From assembly GCA_004297005.1 (NCBI GenBank), contig SCVA01000027.1, positions 1 through 64,000 of the forward strand: 64,000 bases of DNA. The letters run 5' to 3'. The notes below the pieces were generated by a model. The model was not told where the DNA came from. It worked only from the letters and a program-made list of their open reading frames with translations, and searched no databases. Every line of letters begins with the position of its first letter. Position 1 is the stretch's first letter. Source of the stretch: Nevskiaceae bacterium. GTDB taxonomy: Bacteria > Pseudomonadota > Gammaproteobacteria > Nevskiales > Nevskiaceae. This document shows, one piece after another, positions 26,029 to 34,381 of this stretch. The position numbers were made by a program, and so were the translations under genes.

Positions 26029-26721
26029 ATGAAAGAAACCTTCGTCGTCAACGCCGAAGTCCGCAACGATCAGGGCAAGGGTGCGAGCCGCCGCCTGCGT
26101 CGTGAGGGCAAGGTCCCGGCCGTCCTGTATGGCGGTCATGAAGGCGCGCAGTCGCTCGCCGTCAACCACAACGAGCTGCGGAACCACCTCAAGACCGAGG
26201 CCTTCTACAGCCACATCCTGACCCTGGACGTTGGCGGCAAGCAGCAACAGGTCGTTCTCAAGGATCTGCAGCGTCACCCGCTGCGTCACGAGGACATCCT
26301 GCACCTCGACCTCTACCGCATCCTCGCCGACAAGCTGCTGCGTCGCGCCGTGCCCCTGCACTTCGTGGGCGTTGAAATCGCCCCCGGCGTGAAGATCGGC
26401 GGCGGCAAGCTCGAGCATCTGCACAACGAAGTGGAAGTCGAGTGCCTGCCCAAGGACCTGCCCGAGTACATCTCGGTGGACGTCTCCAAGCTGGAACTGA
26501 ACCAGTCCATCCACCTCTCCGAACTGCAGATTCCGGAAGGCGTGAAGCTGACCAGCCTGCTGCGCGGCAAGGACGATGGCGTCTGCGCCATCCACGCGCC
26601 CAAGGTTGCGGAGGAAACCGCCGCCGAGGCCCCGGCCGCCGCGGAAGTGCCGGCCGCCAACCAGAAGGCGCCGGCCGCCGCCGCCGCTGCGCCGGCCAAG
26701 GCCGCTCCGAAGAAGAAGTAA
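26029..26721 (+). CDS. rplY: Ribosomal protein bL25, long (CTC/TL5) form
   Basis: The 230-residue protein is the two-domain form of bL25: an N-terminal 5S rRNA-binding domain (RNDQGKGASRRLRREGKVPAVLYGGHEGAQSLAVNHNELRNHL, VLKDLQRHPLRHEDILHLDLYRI) and a C-terminal beta domain (VPLHFVGVEIAPGVKIGGGKLEHLHNEVEVECLPKDLPEYISVDVSKLELNQSIHLSEL). It ends in an Ala/Pro/Lys-rich tail. The gene precedes pth and ychF as in many gammaproteobacteria and is followed by a strong terminator. Confidence 0.96.
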   Translation: MKETFVVNAEVRNDQGKGASRRLRREGKVPAVLYGGHEGAQSLAVNHNELRNHLKTEAFYSHILTLDVGGKQQQVVLKDLQRHPLRHEDILHLDLYRILADKLLRRAVPLHFVGVEIAPGVKIGGGKLEHLHNEVEVECLPKDLPEYISVDVSKLELNQSIHLSELQIPEGVKLTSLLRGKDDGVCAIHAPKVAEETAAEAPAAAEVPAANQKAPAAAAAAPAKAAPKKK

Positions 26722-26800
26722 GCCAGCGCGGTCGCCGACGGTACCCGGGCTTCCCCGGGAACCGACGGTGCCGACCGGTGACTCCTTCCCACCGCAGTCC

Positions 26801-26840
26801 ACCCCATCCGCTCGCAAGATCCGGATGGGGTTTTCGCTTT
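26801..26840 (+). terminator. Rho-independent terminator after rplY
   Basis: ACCCCATCCG at 26801-26810 pairs perfectly with CGGATGGGGT at 26822-26831 around an 11-base loop, followed by a T-rich stretch. It separates rplY from pth. Confidence 0.8.
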
Positions 26841-26848
26841 AGCCCCTC

Positions 26849-27451
26849 ATGTCCGCCCCCGCTCTCATCGCCATCGTCGGCCTGGGCAATCCCGGACCGG
26901 AATACGAACGCACCCGCCACAACGCCGGCTTCTGGTTTGCCGACGCCGTCGCCGAGCGCTGGCGCGGCAGTTTCCGCACCGAGAGCAAGTTCTTCGGCCA
27001 GTTGGCGCGGGTGAGGATCGAGGGCAGCGAGGTGCTGCTGCTCAAACCCTCGACCTTCATGAACCGCTCCGGCCAGGCGGTGCAGGCACTGATGCAGTTC
27101 TACAAGCTCGCGCCCGCCGACCTGCTGGTGGCCCACGACGAGCTGGACCTGCCGGCCGGCCAGATGCGTCTGAAGCTGGGTGGCGGCCATGGCGGCCACA
27201 ACGGCCTGCGCGACATTCACCGGCCGCTGGGCGATGGCTATCGCCGGCTGCGCATCGGTATCGGCCATCCCGGTGACAAGAATCTGGTGCTCAACTACGT
27301 GCTCGGCCGTCCTTCCAAGGCCGACGAGGAAGCGATACACCAGGGCCTGGAGCGCGCCGCCGATGCCCTGCCGGTCTGGCTGGGTCAGAGTTGGGACAAG
27401 GCCTTGCAGCAACTACACAGTCGGGAAGCGGAAAGCGGGAAACGAGAGTAA
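26849..27451 (+). CDS. pth: Peptidyl-tRNA hydrolase
   Basis: The 200-residue protein opens with AIVGLGNPGPEYERTRHNAGFWFAD, where the His of TRHNAGF is catalytic, then FMNRSGQAVQALMQFYKL, LLVAHDELDLPAGQMRLKLGGGHGGHNGLRDI and RLRIGIGHPGD. It releases tRNA from prematurely dropped peptidyl-tRNA. It is the normal length and sits between rplY and ychF. The stop is followed by 66 bases before ychF. Confidence 0.96.
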   Translation: MSAPALIAIVGLGNPGPEYERTRHNAGFWFADAVAERWRGSFRTESKFFGQLARVRIEGSEVLLLKPSTFMNRSGQAVQALMQFYKLAPADLLVAHDELDLPAGQMRLKLGGGHGGHNGLRDIHRPLGDGYRRLRIGIGHPGDKNLVLNYVLGRPSKADEEAIHQGLERAADALPVWLGQSWDKALQQLHSREAESGKRE

Positions 27452-27517
27452 AAACTCCTTCCCCCAGCCTCCATTTCCCCTCCCCACGTTTTTCATTTTC
27501 CGTTTCCGGAGTTTTCC

Positions 27518-28615
27518 ATGGGCATCAAGTGCGGCATCGTCGGGCTCCCCAACGTCGGCAAATCGACGCTCTTCAACGCCCTGACCAACGCCCAGAACGC
27601 GGCGGCCGAGAACTATCCGTTCTGCACCATCGAGCCGAATGTCGGCATCGTGCCGGTCCCGGATCCGCGCCTGGACGCCCTGGCTACCATCGTCAAGCCG
27701 CAGCGCACGGTGCCTACCACCGTGGAGTTCGTGGACATCGCCGGCCTGGTCGCCGGGGCCAGCAAGGGCGAAGGCCTGGGTAACCAGTTCCTCGGCCACA
27801 TCCGCGAAACCGACGCCATCGCCCACGTCACCCGCTGCTTCGTCAACGACGACATCATCCATGTCAGCGGCGGCGTCGATCCGATCCGCGACATTGAGGT
27901 GATCAACACCGAGCTGGCACTGGCCGACCTCGACACCGTCAGCAAGGCGGTGGACCGCAACGCCAAGCTGGTGCGCGCCGGCAACAAGGAGGCGGCCGCC
28001 AAGCAACTGGTGCTGGAACGCGTGCAGGCCCACCTCAACGAAGGCCAGGCGGTGCGGGCCCTGAACCTCGACGCCGAGGAGAAGCTGGCGATCCGCGACC
28101 TGATGCTGATCACCGCCAAGCCAGCGCTCTACATCGCCAACGTCGACGAGGCTTCATTGAAGGATGGCAACGCCAATCTTTCGAAGGTGCAGGCCTACGC
28201 CGCCAAGGAAGGCGCCCAGGTGGTCGCGGTCTGCGCTGCCATCGAGGCCGAGATCGGCCAGCTCGACGAAGCCGACAAGGCCGAGTTCCTCAAGGATCTG
28301 GGGCTGGAGGAGCCGGGCCTGAACCGCGTCATCCGCGCCGGCTACGCCCTGCTCGGCCTGCAGACCTACTTCACTGCCGGCGTTCAGGAAGTGCGCGCCT
28401 GGCAGGTCAAGAAGGGCGCCACCGCCCCGCAGGCGGCGGCGGTGATCCACACCGACTTCGAGAAGGGCTTCATCCGCGCCGAAGTGATCGCCTACGAGGA
28501 CTTCATCCAGTACAAGGGCGAGGCCGGCGCCAAGGAAGCCGGCAAATGGCGGCTGGAAGGCAAGGACTACGTCGTCGCCGAGGGCGATGTGATGCACTTC
28601 CGCTTCAATGTCTGA
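27518..28615 (+). CDS. ychF: Redox-regulated ATPase YchF
   Basis: The 365-residue protein has the Obg-family G1 motif [37 protein letters not shown] (G3) and a C-terminal TGS domain ([49 protein letters not shown]). YchF binds ATP rather than GTP, associates with ribosomes and is inhibited under oxidative stress. It follows pth in the common gammaproteobacterial order. Confidence 0.96.
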   Translation: MGIKCGIVGLPNVGKSTLFNALTNAQNAAAENYPFCTIEPNVGIVPVPDPRLDALATIVKPQRTVPTTVEFVDIAGLVAGASKGEGLGNQFLGHIRETDAIAHVTRCFVNDDIIHVSGGVDPIRDIEVINTELALADLDTVSKAVDRNAKLVRAGNKEAAAKQLVLERVQAHLNEGQAVRALNLDAEEKLAIRDLMLITAKPALYIANVDEASLKDGNANLSKVQAYAAKEGAQVVAVCAAIEAEIGQLDEADKAEFLKDLGLEEPGLNRVIRAGYALLGLQTYFTAGVQEVRAWQVKKGATAPQAAAVIHTDFEKGFIRAEVIAYEDFIQYKGEAGAKEAGKWRLEGKDYVVAEGDVMHFRFNV

Positions 28616-28675
28616 CCGCCGGGACTCGACGCCACCCCGGTCATTCCTTAAACTTCGCGCCCCTGTAAATCGATT

Positions 28676-28752
<77 letters not shown>

Positions 28753-28783
28753 AAAATTCATCCAAGGAAGTCCGAGGATGGCC

Positions 28784-28812
28784 AAAAACCCCAGAGAAAT
28801 CTGGGGTTTTTT
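28784..28812 (+). terminator. Rho-independent terminator after tRNA-Met
   Basis: AAAACCCCAGA at 28785-28795 pairs with TCTGGGGTTTT from 28800, loop GAAA, followed by further Ts. It now terminates the tRNA transcript and was probably brought by the element. Confidence 0.75.
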
Positions 28813-28822
28813 GTTGCCCGTC

Positions 28823-28852
28823 GTCCGCCGAGGTCCGGGGGTGTCCGCTGGA
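28823..28852 (+). repeat. Three helically phased GTCCG repeats upstream of the integrase
   Basis: GTCCG occurs at 28823, 28833 and 28843, exactly 10 bases apart (units GTCCGCCGAG, GTCCGGGGGT, GTCCGCTGGA), with one more GTCCGAGG at 28770 near the tRNA. Such phased direct repeats next to an attachment site are the usual form of integrase arm-binding sites. Confidence 0.45.
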
Positions 28853-28885
28853 AGCTGGGGGCACATGGCCTAACCCATTTTCGAT

Positions 28886-29407
28886 ATGCCCCCAGCACAG
28901 CTCACCGACCCTCAGTGCAGGAACGCCAAGCCCAAGGCCGGCAAGTCCTACAAGTTGGCCGCTGGCGGCGGCCTGTACCTCGAAGTCTTCGCCGACGGTG
29001 CCAAGCGCTGGCGGTGGAAGTACCGGATCAACGGCAAGGAGAAGCGCCTGGCCCTTGGCGTGTACGGTGGCCAGCCCCACGTCACCCTCAAGGACGCGCA
29101 GCTTGCGCGCGAGCAGGCCCGGCGTCTGCTATCTGCTGGGGTTGATCCATCCGAAGAGCGGCAGGCGCGCAAGGCAGCCGGCGCCGAGGCCACCGCCAAT
29201 TCCTTCGCCGCGTTCACGGCCGAATGGCTGGGCAACCAATCGCTGGCCGCATCGACGCGCGACAAGCTTGAACGGCGCCTGGAGCGCGACATCCTCCCCT
29301 ACCTGGGCAAGCGCCCGATTGCCGAGATCAAGCCAGCCGAGTTGCTGGCCGTGCTCCGGCGGATTGAAGAGCGCTCGGTCGATACCGCTCACCAGTCCGC
29401 AAACTAG
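28886..29407 (+). pseudogene. P4-type tyrosine integrase, truncated after the core-binding domain
   Basis: The ORF has 173 residues. Residues 1-85 are the DUF4102 arm-type DNA-binding domain (LTDPQCRNAKPKAGKSYKLAAGGGLYLEVFADGAKRWRWKYRINGKEKRLALGVYGGQPHVTLKDAQLAREQARRLLSAGVDP). Residues 105-165 are the start of the SAM-like core-binding domain (FAAFTAEWLGNQSLAASTRDKLERRLERDILPYLGKRPIAEIKPAELLAVLRRIEERSVDTAH). It then stops; the whole catalytic domain with R-H-R-Y residues is missing (intact relatives are about 400 residues). The break is near 29390, where G+C also falls. It cannot recombine DNA and marks the tRNA-Met side of the island. Confidence 0.85.
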
Positions 29408-29413
29408 CAGCCT

Positions 29414-29536
29414 TCAACTGCAAGGCCAACTCACCATTTTGTCTTCGGGCAAGATTTCGGGTAGCTGCCCCTCTTTCTCAGTATGTTTTTCTGAAAACTC
29501 CTGAGGATAAGTGCCGTCTTCAAAAGTGCACGTCAC
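29414..29536 (-). CDS. Possible small ORF in the island (40 residues)
   Basis: A GTG-initiated minus-strand frame reads VTCTFEDGTYPQEFSEKH followed by a Glu/Lys-rich stretch and ends in SWPCS. It looks more protein-like than the other frames of this low-G+C stretch but is short, has no clear ribosome binding site and may be a gene fragment. The rest of 29408-29574 shows nothing recognisable. Confidence 0.25.
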   Translation of the reverse strand: MTCTFEDGTYPQEFSEKHTEKEGQLPEILPEDKMVSWPCS

Positions 29537-29574
29537 GAACCGTCACCCCAACATCCGAGTTGGAGCACCCAAAA

Positions 29575-29862
29575 CTATCCGCCAGCTCTCTTTTTGATTT
29601 TTTTGAATAGCATGAAAAGTGTCCACAGCCCGATAAATAAGACAAACCCTCCTTTAACTCTACCACCATCGCCAACTGCAGAGTTTAATGAGCCGCCACC
29701 CCTGGGCCAGGGAGCGTCAGTAACCAAATAATAGCCACCACCCAAAAGACATATCAGCGCAAGAATCGCCACTAGCACGTCCAATACTCGAACTTTTGCA
29801 ATGAACGACCTATCAATCAAATTATTCACAGAATAATCCTTTTCAACAACGAAGCAGACCAT
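29575..29862 (-). CDS. Small two-helix membrane protein in the island
   Basis: The 95-residue ORF has two hydrophobic segments, VLDVLVAILALICLLGGGYYLVT (about residues 27-49) and GGFVLFIGLWTLFMLFKKIKKR (about 71-92), with a basic C-terminus, and is clearly A+T-rich compared with the host genes. It starts five bases after the stop of the 48-residue ORF upstream, suggesting a two-gene unit. No family is recognised. Confidence 0.5.
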   Translation of the reverse strand: MVCFVVEKDYSVNNLIDRSFIAKVRVLDVLVAILALICLLGGGYYLVTDAPWPRGGGSLNSAVGDGGRVKGGFVLFIGLWTLFMLFKKIKKRAGG

Positions 29863-29866
29863 ATAA

Positions 29867-30013
29867 TCAGCCGATTGCTGAACGGATCATTTCGTTGATC
29901 CAGAAATCATAGCCATTATAAATTGTTGACCATCTCGGACCAAAAGGACAAACAAATTCAACCTCGCGATATGGCTTCTCAATTATGTTAGATTCCTTTC
30001 CATCGGCGCTCAT
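29867..30013 (-). CDS. Small ORF of unknown function in the island (48 residues)
   Basis: From the ATG at 30013 the frame encodes MSADGKESNIIEKPYREVEF and continues with CPFGPRW, NGYDFWINEM and a final RSAIG. The composition is rich in aromatic and charged residues and protein-like, but the ORF is short and may be a fragment. It is followed closely by the two-helix membrane ORF and reads away from the dead integron-type integrase. Confidence 0.35.
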   Translation of the reverse strand: MSADGKESNIIEKPYREVEFVCPFGPRWSTIYNGYDFWINEMIRSAIG

Positions 30014-30095
30014 CGGCCGATTGATGGGACTTTCGACTTGCCTTAGTGGAGTCCCCAGGATTTTGTGGACACGGCGTCGACGAGGGGTATGCAGC

Positions 30096-30617
30096 ATGTG
30101 TAAACAGCCCCCTCGCCGGCTCGAACAGGTCTCTACGGTCTGTCCCCGGCGCCATCTCAGCCGGCGTACGGGGGAGTCCTACTGCTTCTGGATTCAGCAC
30201 TTCGTGCTGTTCCACCAGAAGCGGCATGGGTACTTCGGAAGTTCGGGAGTTCCTGAATCATTTGACGGCGCTCCGAAAGGTTGCTGCTTCGAGGCAATCG
30301 CAAGCGCTCAACGCGGTCGTGTTCTTGTACGACGGCGCGCTGGAACAGTCGCTTGGCGAGATCCAAGGTCTTAGGCGGGTTCAACGCCGGCATCGGGCCC
30401 CGGTCGTGCTCACCGTTCAAGATGTCAGGGCTTCCCTGTCGAAAATACCCGGAACCACTCGGTTAATGGCCGAGCTGTTGTACGGGGCCGGGATGCGGGT
30501 CACCGAGTGCATGAAGCTTCGGGTCAAGGATCTGGATTGGGGGCCGGCAGTATTTCGATCCGCGATGTAAAGGGAGCGAAGGAAGGGATCGGTGCCCAAC
30601 CACATTTGCGCATGTGA
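30096..30617 (+). pseudogene. Integron-type (IntI-like) tyrosine recombinase, frameshifted and truncated
   Basis: Three reading frames in succession match the IntI family. From 30096: KQPPRRLEQ, then SRRTGESYCFWIQHFVLFHQKRHG. From about 30226 in the next frame: MGTSEVREFLNHLTALRKVAASRQSQALNAVVFLYDGALE, then RAPVVLTVQDVRASLSKIPGTTRLMAELLYGAGMRVTECMKLRVKDLDWG. From about 30548 in a third frame: SISIRDVKGAKEG, which then runs into a stop at 30615. So there are at least two frameshifts, and the second half of the catalytic domain is gone. Intact IntI proteins are about 320-340 residues. The alignment is from memory of family patterns; a XerC/D-type origin is the alternative. Confidence 0.75.
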
Positions 30618-30811
30618 GCCTTTGAAAGCATTCAGGCAGCCACCGTTCGTCCGAACGGTCGGGAAGTTATCGCAGTCCCTTCTGGGCAAATTTGCACGCA
30701 AATGCCTACGAAGCATCGCTAGAGCCCCGCATCAGAGATATCGGGTCTCACATCGGGTAATCCGTCGCAATTGCATAGTCGACAAGATTTACTTTCAATG
30801 AGTTGGAACCG
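30618..30811. other. Non-coding remainder of the island
   Basis: Between the dead IntI-like gene and the attR-like copy I see no convincing gene, RNA or attC site. A short GTTCGTCCGAACGG-type dyad near 30646 is the only structure noted. Confidence 0.4.
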
Positions 30812-30838
30812 TTGTTCGGTTGTGCCCATCACCATCAG
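30812..30838 (+). other. Degenerate attachment-site copy (attR-like)
   Basis: This stretch repeats the T-arm and acceptor end of tRNA-Met: about 20 of 28 positions agree, including an unbroken GCCCATCACCA. It marks the far end of the island and is followed 10 bases later by a plus-strand terminator. Confidence 0.5.
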
Positions 30839-30848
30839 ACAGCAACGG

Positions 30849-30880
30849 GGCCCCGGATTCGTCCGGGGCCTTTTTGTTTT
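30849..30880 (+). terminator. Plus-strand terminator beyond the island
   Basis: GGCCCCGGA (30849-30857) pairs with TCCGGGGCC (30862-30870) around a TTCG tetraloop, followed by TTTTTGTTTT. The T tract is on the plus strand, so it serves rightward transcription and not the minus-strand peptidase gene next to it. Confidence 0.8.
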
Positions 30881-30889
30881 CGCCTCGCC

Positions 30890-32971
30890 TTACTGCGCCG
30901 CCGACGCGGCCGGCGACAGCGCTTCGCTCAGCCCCGGCACAAACTCGGCGCCGACCTTTACCTGCAAGCTCGAATTCTCGAAGTCCTTACCCACCGCCTC
31001 GGCGCGGCCACCGAGGCATTTGCCCAGGAAGGCTTCGGAAATGGCGTAGAAGGACTGCCGGTTGGGCGGACGGGCGAAGCCGTGGCCCTCGTCGGGATAG
31101 AGCACATAGGTCACCGGGATCTGCTTGGCCTGCATGGCGGCGACGATCTGCTCGGCCTCGGCCTGCTTCACCCGCGGGTCGTTGGCGCCCTGGGCGATCA
31201 GTAGCGGCTTCTTGATCTGCTCCACCCGGCTCAGCGGCGAACGCTCGGCCAAGAGCTTCTTGCCCTCCTCGGTGCGCGGATCGCCGACCCGCCTGGCGAA
31301 CTGCTCGAAGAAGGTCTTCCAGTACGGCGGAATGGTCGACAGCAGGGTGTTAAGGTTGGAGGGGCCGACGATGTCGACGCCGCAGGCGAAGGTATCGGGC
31401 GTGAACGTGAGACCCACCAGGGTGGCGTAGCCACCGTAGCTGCCGCCGTAGATGGCGACCTTGTCGGCGCTGGTGATCTTGCTGTCGATCGCCCATTGCA
31501 CGGCGTCGAGCAGGTCTTCGTGCATCTTGCCGGCCCATTCCAGATTGCTGGCGTTGACGAAGTTCTTGCCGAAGCCGGTGGAGCCGCGGTAGTTCACCGA
31601 CAGCACCGCGTAGCCGCGGTTGGCGAGCCACTGGTGCTCGTTGTCCAGGCCCCACCCGTCGCGCGCCCAGGGGCCGCCGTGGACATTGAGCACCAGGGGC
31701 AGGGGCTGATTCGGCACGCCGTCGCCATCGGGGTCGGACTCGACCGGCAGCGAGAGGTAGCTGACCAGCTTCAGGCCGTCGCGCGCCTTCAGCACCCGGG
31801 GATGCATCTTCGCCAGACTCTTGCCCTCGAACCAGGGGCGGTTGGCGAACAGGAATTCCGCCTTGCGGCTGGCACGGTCGTAGACATAGGTCTTGTAGGA
31901 GGCGTCGGAGCGGTCGACGCCCACCACCCAGCGGCTGTCGTCCAGGGTGCGGTCCAGCACCTCGAAGTGACCGTCGCCGGCCAGCTGGCCCAGCGCCGCG
32001 AAATCCGCCTTCACCGCCGCGTCGAGTACCGTCCAGCTCGGTTTCTCGTAGTTGGAGGCCACCGCTTCCAGCACATGGCTGACCGGATTGATGAGCACGT
32101 TGTCGACATCGGCGCGGGCGTCCTCGAAGACGATCTTGGGCGCGCTGTCCTTGAGCCCCAGGGTGGCCAGCGCGGCGGTGTCGCGGCCCCGCGAGTCGAG
32201 CAGGTAGATCGTCTCGCCCTTGGCATCCAGGCCCAGGACATTGGTGGTGATCGCGTCCTCCAGGCCCACGCTCACCAGCGGTTGCCACTGGCCCTTGGCG
32301 TCGCGCTGGAGGTAGACCATGCTGCCGTCCGGCTCGCTGCGCACCGCCAGCTTCACCGCGTAGTCGTCATCGCTTACATAGCCGGCGAAGCCAGGGTTCT
32401 TCTCCACCAGCTTGCGTTTGCCGCTGGCGATGTCGATGCGGTAGAGGTCGTGCAGGGAGTGATCGCCACGGTCATTGAGCCCGACCAGGATCTCGCCGGG
32501 AATCTTGTGGCTGATGCCGTTGATCTCGGCGCGGGTGTTCTTGTAGGGCGTGAGGTCGGTGGTCTTGAGCGTGGCCAGCTCCACCGCGTAGACGTGAAAG
32601 TTTTCGTCGCCGCCGGCGTCCTGCAAGTACAGCAGGCGCTGGTTGTCGTAGGCCCACCAGTACTGGCGGATGCCGCGACCGCTGTCCTGGGTCACCGGCT
32701 TGGCCGCCTTGGGATCGTCCGCTGGCGCCAGCCAGACGTTCAGCACACCGTTCACCGGCGCCAGCCAGCTCAGTTGCTTGCCGTCCGGCGAGAGCTTGGG
32801 CAGGGCCTTGTCGGGATTGCCGAACAGCTCGGCGCGCGGGATCAAGGCTGGCGGCGTCAACGCCACCGCCGGCGCGACGGCGGGAGCGCTGGCGGCGGGC
32901 GGCGCCTCCTTCTTGCCGCAGGCGGCAATCACGGCCAGGGCAGACAGCAGGCAGATTCGCAGCACACGCAT
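30890..32971 (-). CDS. S9-family (prolyl oligopeptidase-like) lipoprotein peptidase
   Basis: From the ATG at 32971 the protein has 693 residues with a lipoprotein signal (RVLRICLLSALAVIAAC). The N-terminal 400 or so residues form a beta-propeller-like domain and the C-terminal part an alpha/beta-hydrolase: Ser511 in GGSYGGYA, Asp598 in GANDPRV and His630 in DEGHGF complete the triad. It should cleave short peptides in the periplasm or at the outer membrane; the lipobox residue after Cys is Gly, which does not signal inner-membrane retention. The upstream in-frame ATGs would bury the signal and are rejected. Confidence 0.9.
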   Translation of the reverse strand: MRVLRICLLSALAVIAACGKKEAPPAASAPAVAPAVALTPPALIPRAELFGNPDKALPKLSPDGKQLSWLAPVNGVLNVWLAPADDPKAAKPVTQDSGRGIRQYWWAYDNQRLLYLQDAGGDENFHVYAVELATLKTTDLTPYKNTRAEINGISHKIPGEILVGLNDRGDHSLHDLYRIDIASGKRKLVEKNPGFAGYVSDDDYAVKLAVRSEPDGSMVYLQRDAKGQWQPLVSVGLEDAITTNVLGLDAKGETIYLLDSRGRDTAALATLGLKDSAPKIVFEDARADVDNVLINPVSHVLEAVASNYEKPSWTVLDAAVKADFAALGQLAGDGHFEVLDRTLDDSRWVVGVDRSDASYKTYVYDRASRKAEFLFANRPWFEGKSLAKMHPRVLKARDGLKLVSYLSLPVESDPDGDGVPNQPLPLVLNVHGGPWARDGWGLDNEHQWLANRGYAVLSVNYRGSTGFGKNFVNASNLEWAGKMHEDLLDAVQWAIDSKITSADKVAIYGGSYGGYATLVGLTFTPDTFACGVDIVGPSNLNTLLSTIPPYWKTFFEQFARRVGDPRTEEGKKLLAERSPLSRVEQIKKPLLIAQGANDPRVKQAEAEQIVAAMQAKQIPVTYVLYPDEGHGFARPPNRQSFYAISEAFLGKCLGGRAEAVGKDFENSSLQVKVGAEFVPGLSEALSPAASAAQ

Positions 32972-33072
32972 GGACGCTCTCCGTTGCAAGCACATTCCCT
33001 TGAACACCGCCGTACCTTAGCGGAGCAGGATCGTCTTTGGATGCCCGCCAGCGCCCGGAAGGTTTGGGCGCC

Positions 33073-34326
33073 TCAGCGCAACTGCCGACCAATGATGGCC
33101 ATCAGCGCTGCCCAGGGCAGCAGGTGCGGACCCAGCACGGCCTTGCCTGTCACCAGCAGGGCGCCGGTCAGCTCGCGCGCCGGATCGGCCCAGCCGAGGA
33201 TGTTCATGAAGCCCAGATGGCCGTAGACGCCGCTGGTGGCCGGGCCGAACAGGCTCATCGGCCCACCCAACATCATGCCCTCGCTGTAGCGCATCGGCAG
33301 CAGCAGCATGGCATCCGGCACCGTGCGGCCACGCGGCCGTACCGCGCGGGCAATAGTCTCTTCCTTGAGGATGCGCCTGCCCTGCCAGACACCGCCGTCG
33401 AGCAGCATCTGGAAGAATCGCGATAGTTCCTCGGCGGTGGCGTAGAGATTGCCGGCTGGGATCACCGCGTCCATGAATGCCGGCGTGTTGGAAGCCGACA
33501 CCACTTCGTCGAACGGCACGATCAACGCCCGCTCGATCAGCGGCGCCACCGGGAACAGCACCGGCATGCCGGCGGAGTAGTTCACGGCCACCCGGTCACG
33601 GTGCTCTGGCGCCAGGCCGTACTCGAAATACTTCATGCCCAGGGGCTGGCGCAGCTTGAGGTCGAGGTATTGTTGGATGGTCTGGCCAGTCACCCGGCGG
33701 ATCACCTCGCCGAGCACGAAACCGCCGGTGATGGCGTGGTAGGCCACCGGCCGCAGGCGGCCGATGGGCGCGGCGCAGATGCGCTCGATGACGCCGTCCC
33801 AGTCGTTGAGCATCTCCACTCGCCGCTCGGACTTAGGGATCTTCAGCCCCGGCACTCCGGCGCGGTGCGAGAGCACATCGCTGAGGGTGACGCCGGCCTT
33901 GCCATTGCGGCCGAACTCGGGGAGGTAATGAGCCACCGGCGCGTCCAGATCGACCCCGCCCTCCTCGGCCAATTGGTGCATCAGGATGGCGGTTACCGCC
34001 TTGGAGGCGGAGAACAGGCAGACCGGCGTATCGAGGTCCAGCAACTGAGTCTCGCTGCCCTCCGCCTCGCGCGGACCGTTGCCACGCGCGTGACCGTAGG
34101 CCCGGTGCAGCACCACCTGCCCTCGCTTGCGCAGACACAGCGAGGCGGCGGGATAGGCGCCGCTGCGGTAGACCGCCGCCAGGGCGCGGTCCACCGTCTG
34201 GATCGCCGAACGAGAGAGTCCGACGCTTTCCGGTGCCACTTCGGTGCCGAAGGTCTGCACGCTCGACAGCGTGCGTGGCACCGCGACCTGCGCGGGCAGC
34301 AGTCCGCGCGGACTGGGAAGTGGCAT
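33073..34326 (-). CDS. Beta-lactamase-family serine hydrolase (EstB/class C-like)
   Basis: The 417-residue protein has the SxxK motif FSASK (Ser106, Lys109) and a downstream RPVAYHAITGGFVLGEVIRRVTG block, where the second motif reads YHA instead of the YxN of true class C beta-lactamases. Together with a late HLGFMNILGWADP segment this fits the esterase/transesterase branch (EstB-like) rather than an antibiotic-resistance enzyme. No signal peptide is evident, so it is probably cytoplasmic. It lies in the same direction as the glycerol/ether-lipid-like genes and could act on a lipid ester. Confidence 0.82.
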   Translation of the reverse strand: MPLPSPRGLLPAQVAVPRTLSSVQTFGTEVAPESVGLSRSAIQTVDRALAAVYRSGAYPAASLCLRKRGQVVLHRAYGHARGNGPREAEGSETQLLDLDTPVCLFSASKAVTAILMHQLAEEGGVDLDAPVAHYLPEFGRNGKAGVTLSDVLSHRAGVPGLKIPKSERRVEMLNDWDGVIERICAAPIGRLRPVAYHAITGGFVLGEVIRRVTGQTIQQYLDLKLRQPLGMKYFEYGLAPEHRDRVAVNYSAGMPVLFPVAPLIERALIVPFDEVVSASNTPAFMDAVIPAGNLYATAEELSRFFQMLLDGGVWQGRRILKEETIARAVRPRGRTVPDAMLLLPMRYSEGMMLGGPMSLFGPATSGVYGHLGFMNILGWADPARELTGALLVTGKAVLGPHLLPWAALMAIIGRQLR

Positions 34327-34381
34327 ACCGCTCTTCTCCTCTCGATTAAATCTTTTAGTAGTGATCGCGCCAGCCTAAGGC

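Larger units (their letters stand above)
28753..30847. mobile_element. Decayed integrative element at tRNA-Met
   Basis: This block lies between the 3' end of tRNA-Met and a degenerate copy of that 3' end. It starts with a truncated P4-type integrase gene directly beside the tRNA and then drops to visibly lower G+C. It also holds a frameshifted integron-type integrase and a few small minus-strand ORFs. No complete gene of known function remains. Beyond it a plus-strand terminator (30849-30880), useless to the minus-strand peptidase gene, looks like the original terminator of the tRNA, displaced by the insertion. Confidence 0.65.

Noticed and set aside
29400-30100. attC recombination sites of an integron cassette array
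   Set aside because: Only one RYYYAAC/GTTRRRY-like pair was found and its 38-base spacing is too short; no folded attC was evident.
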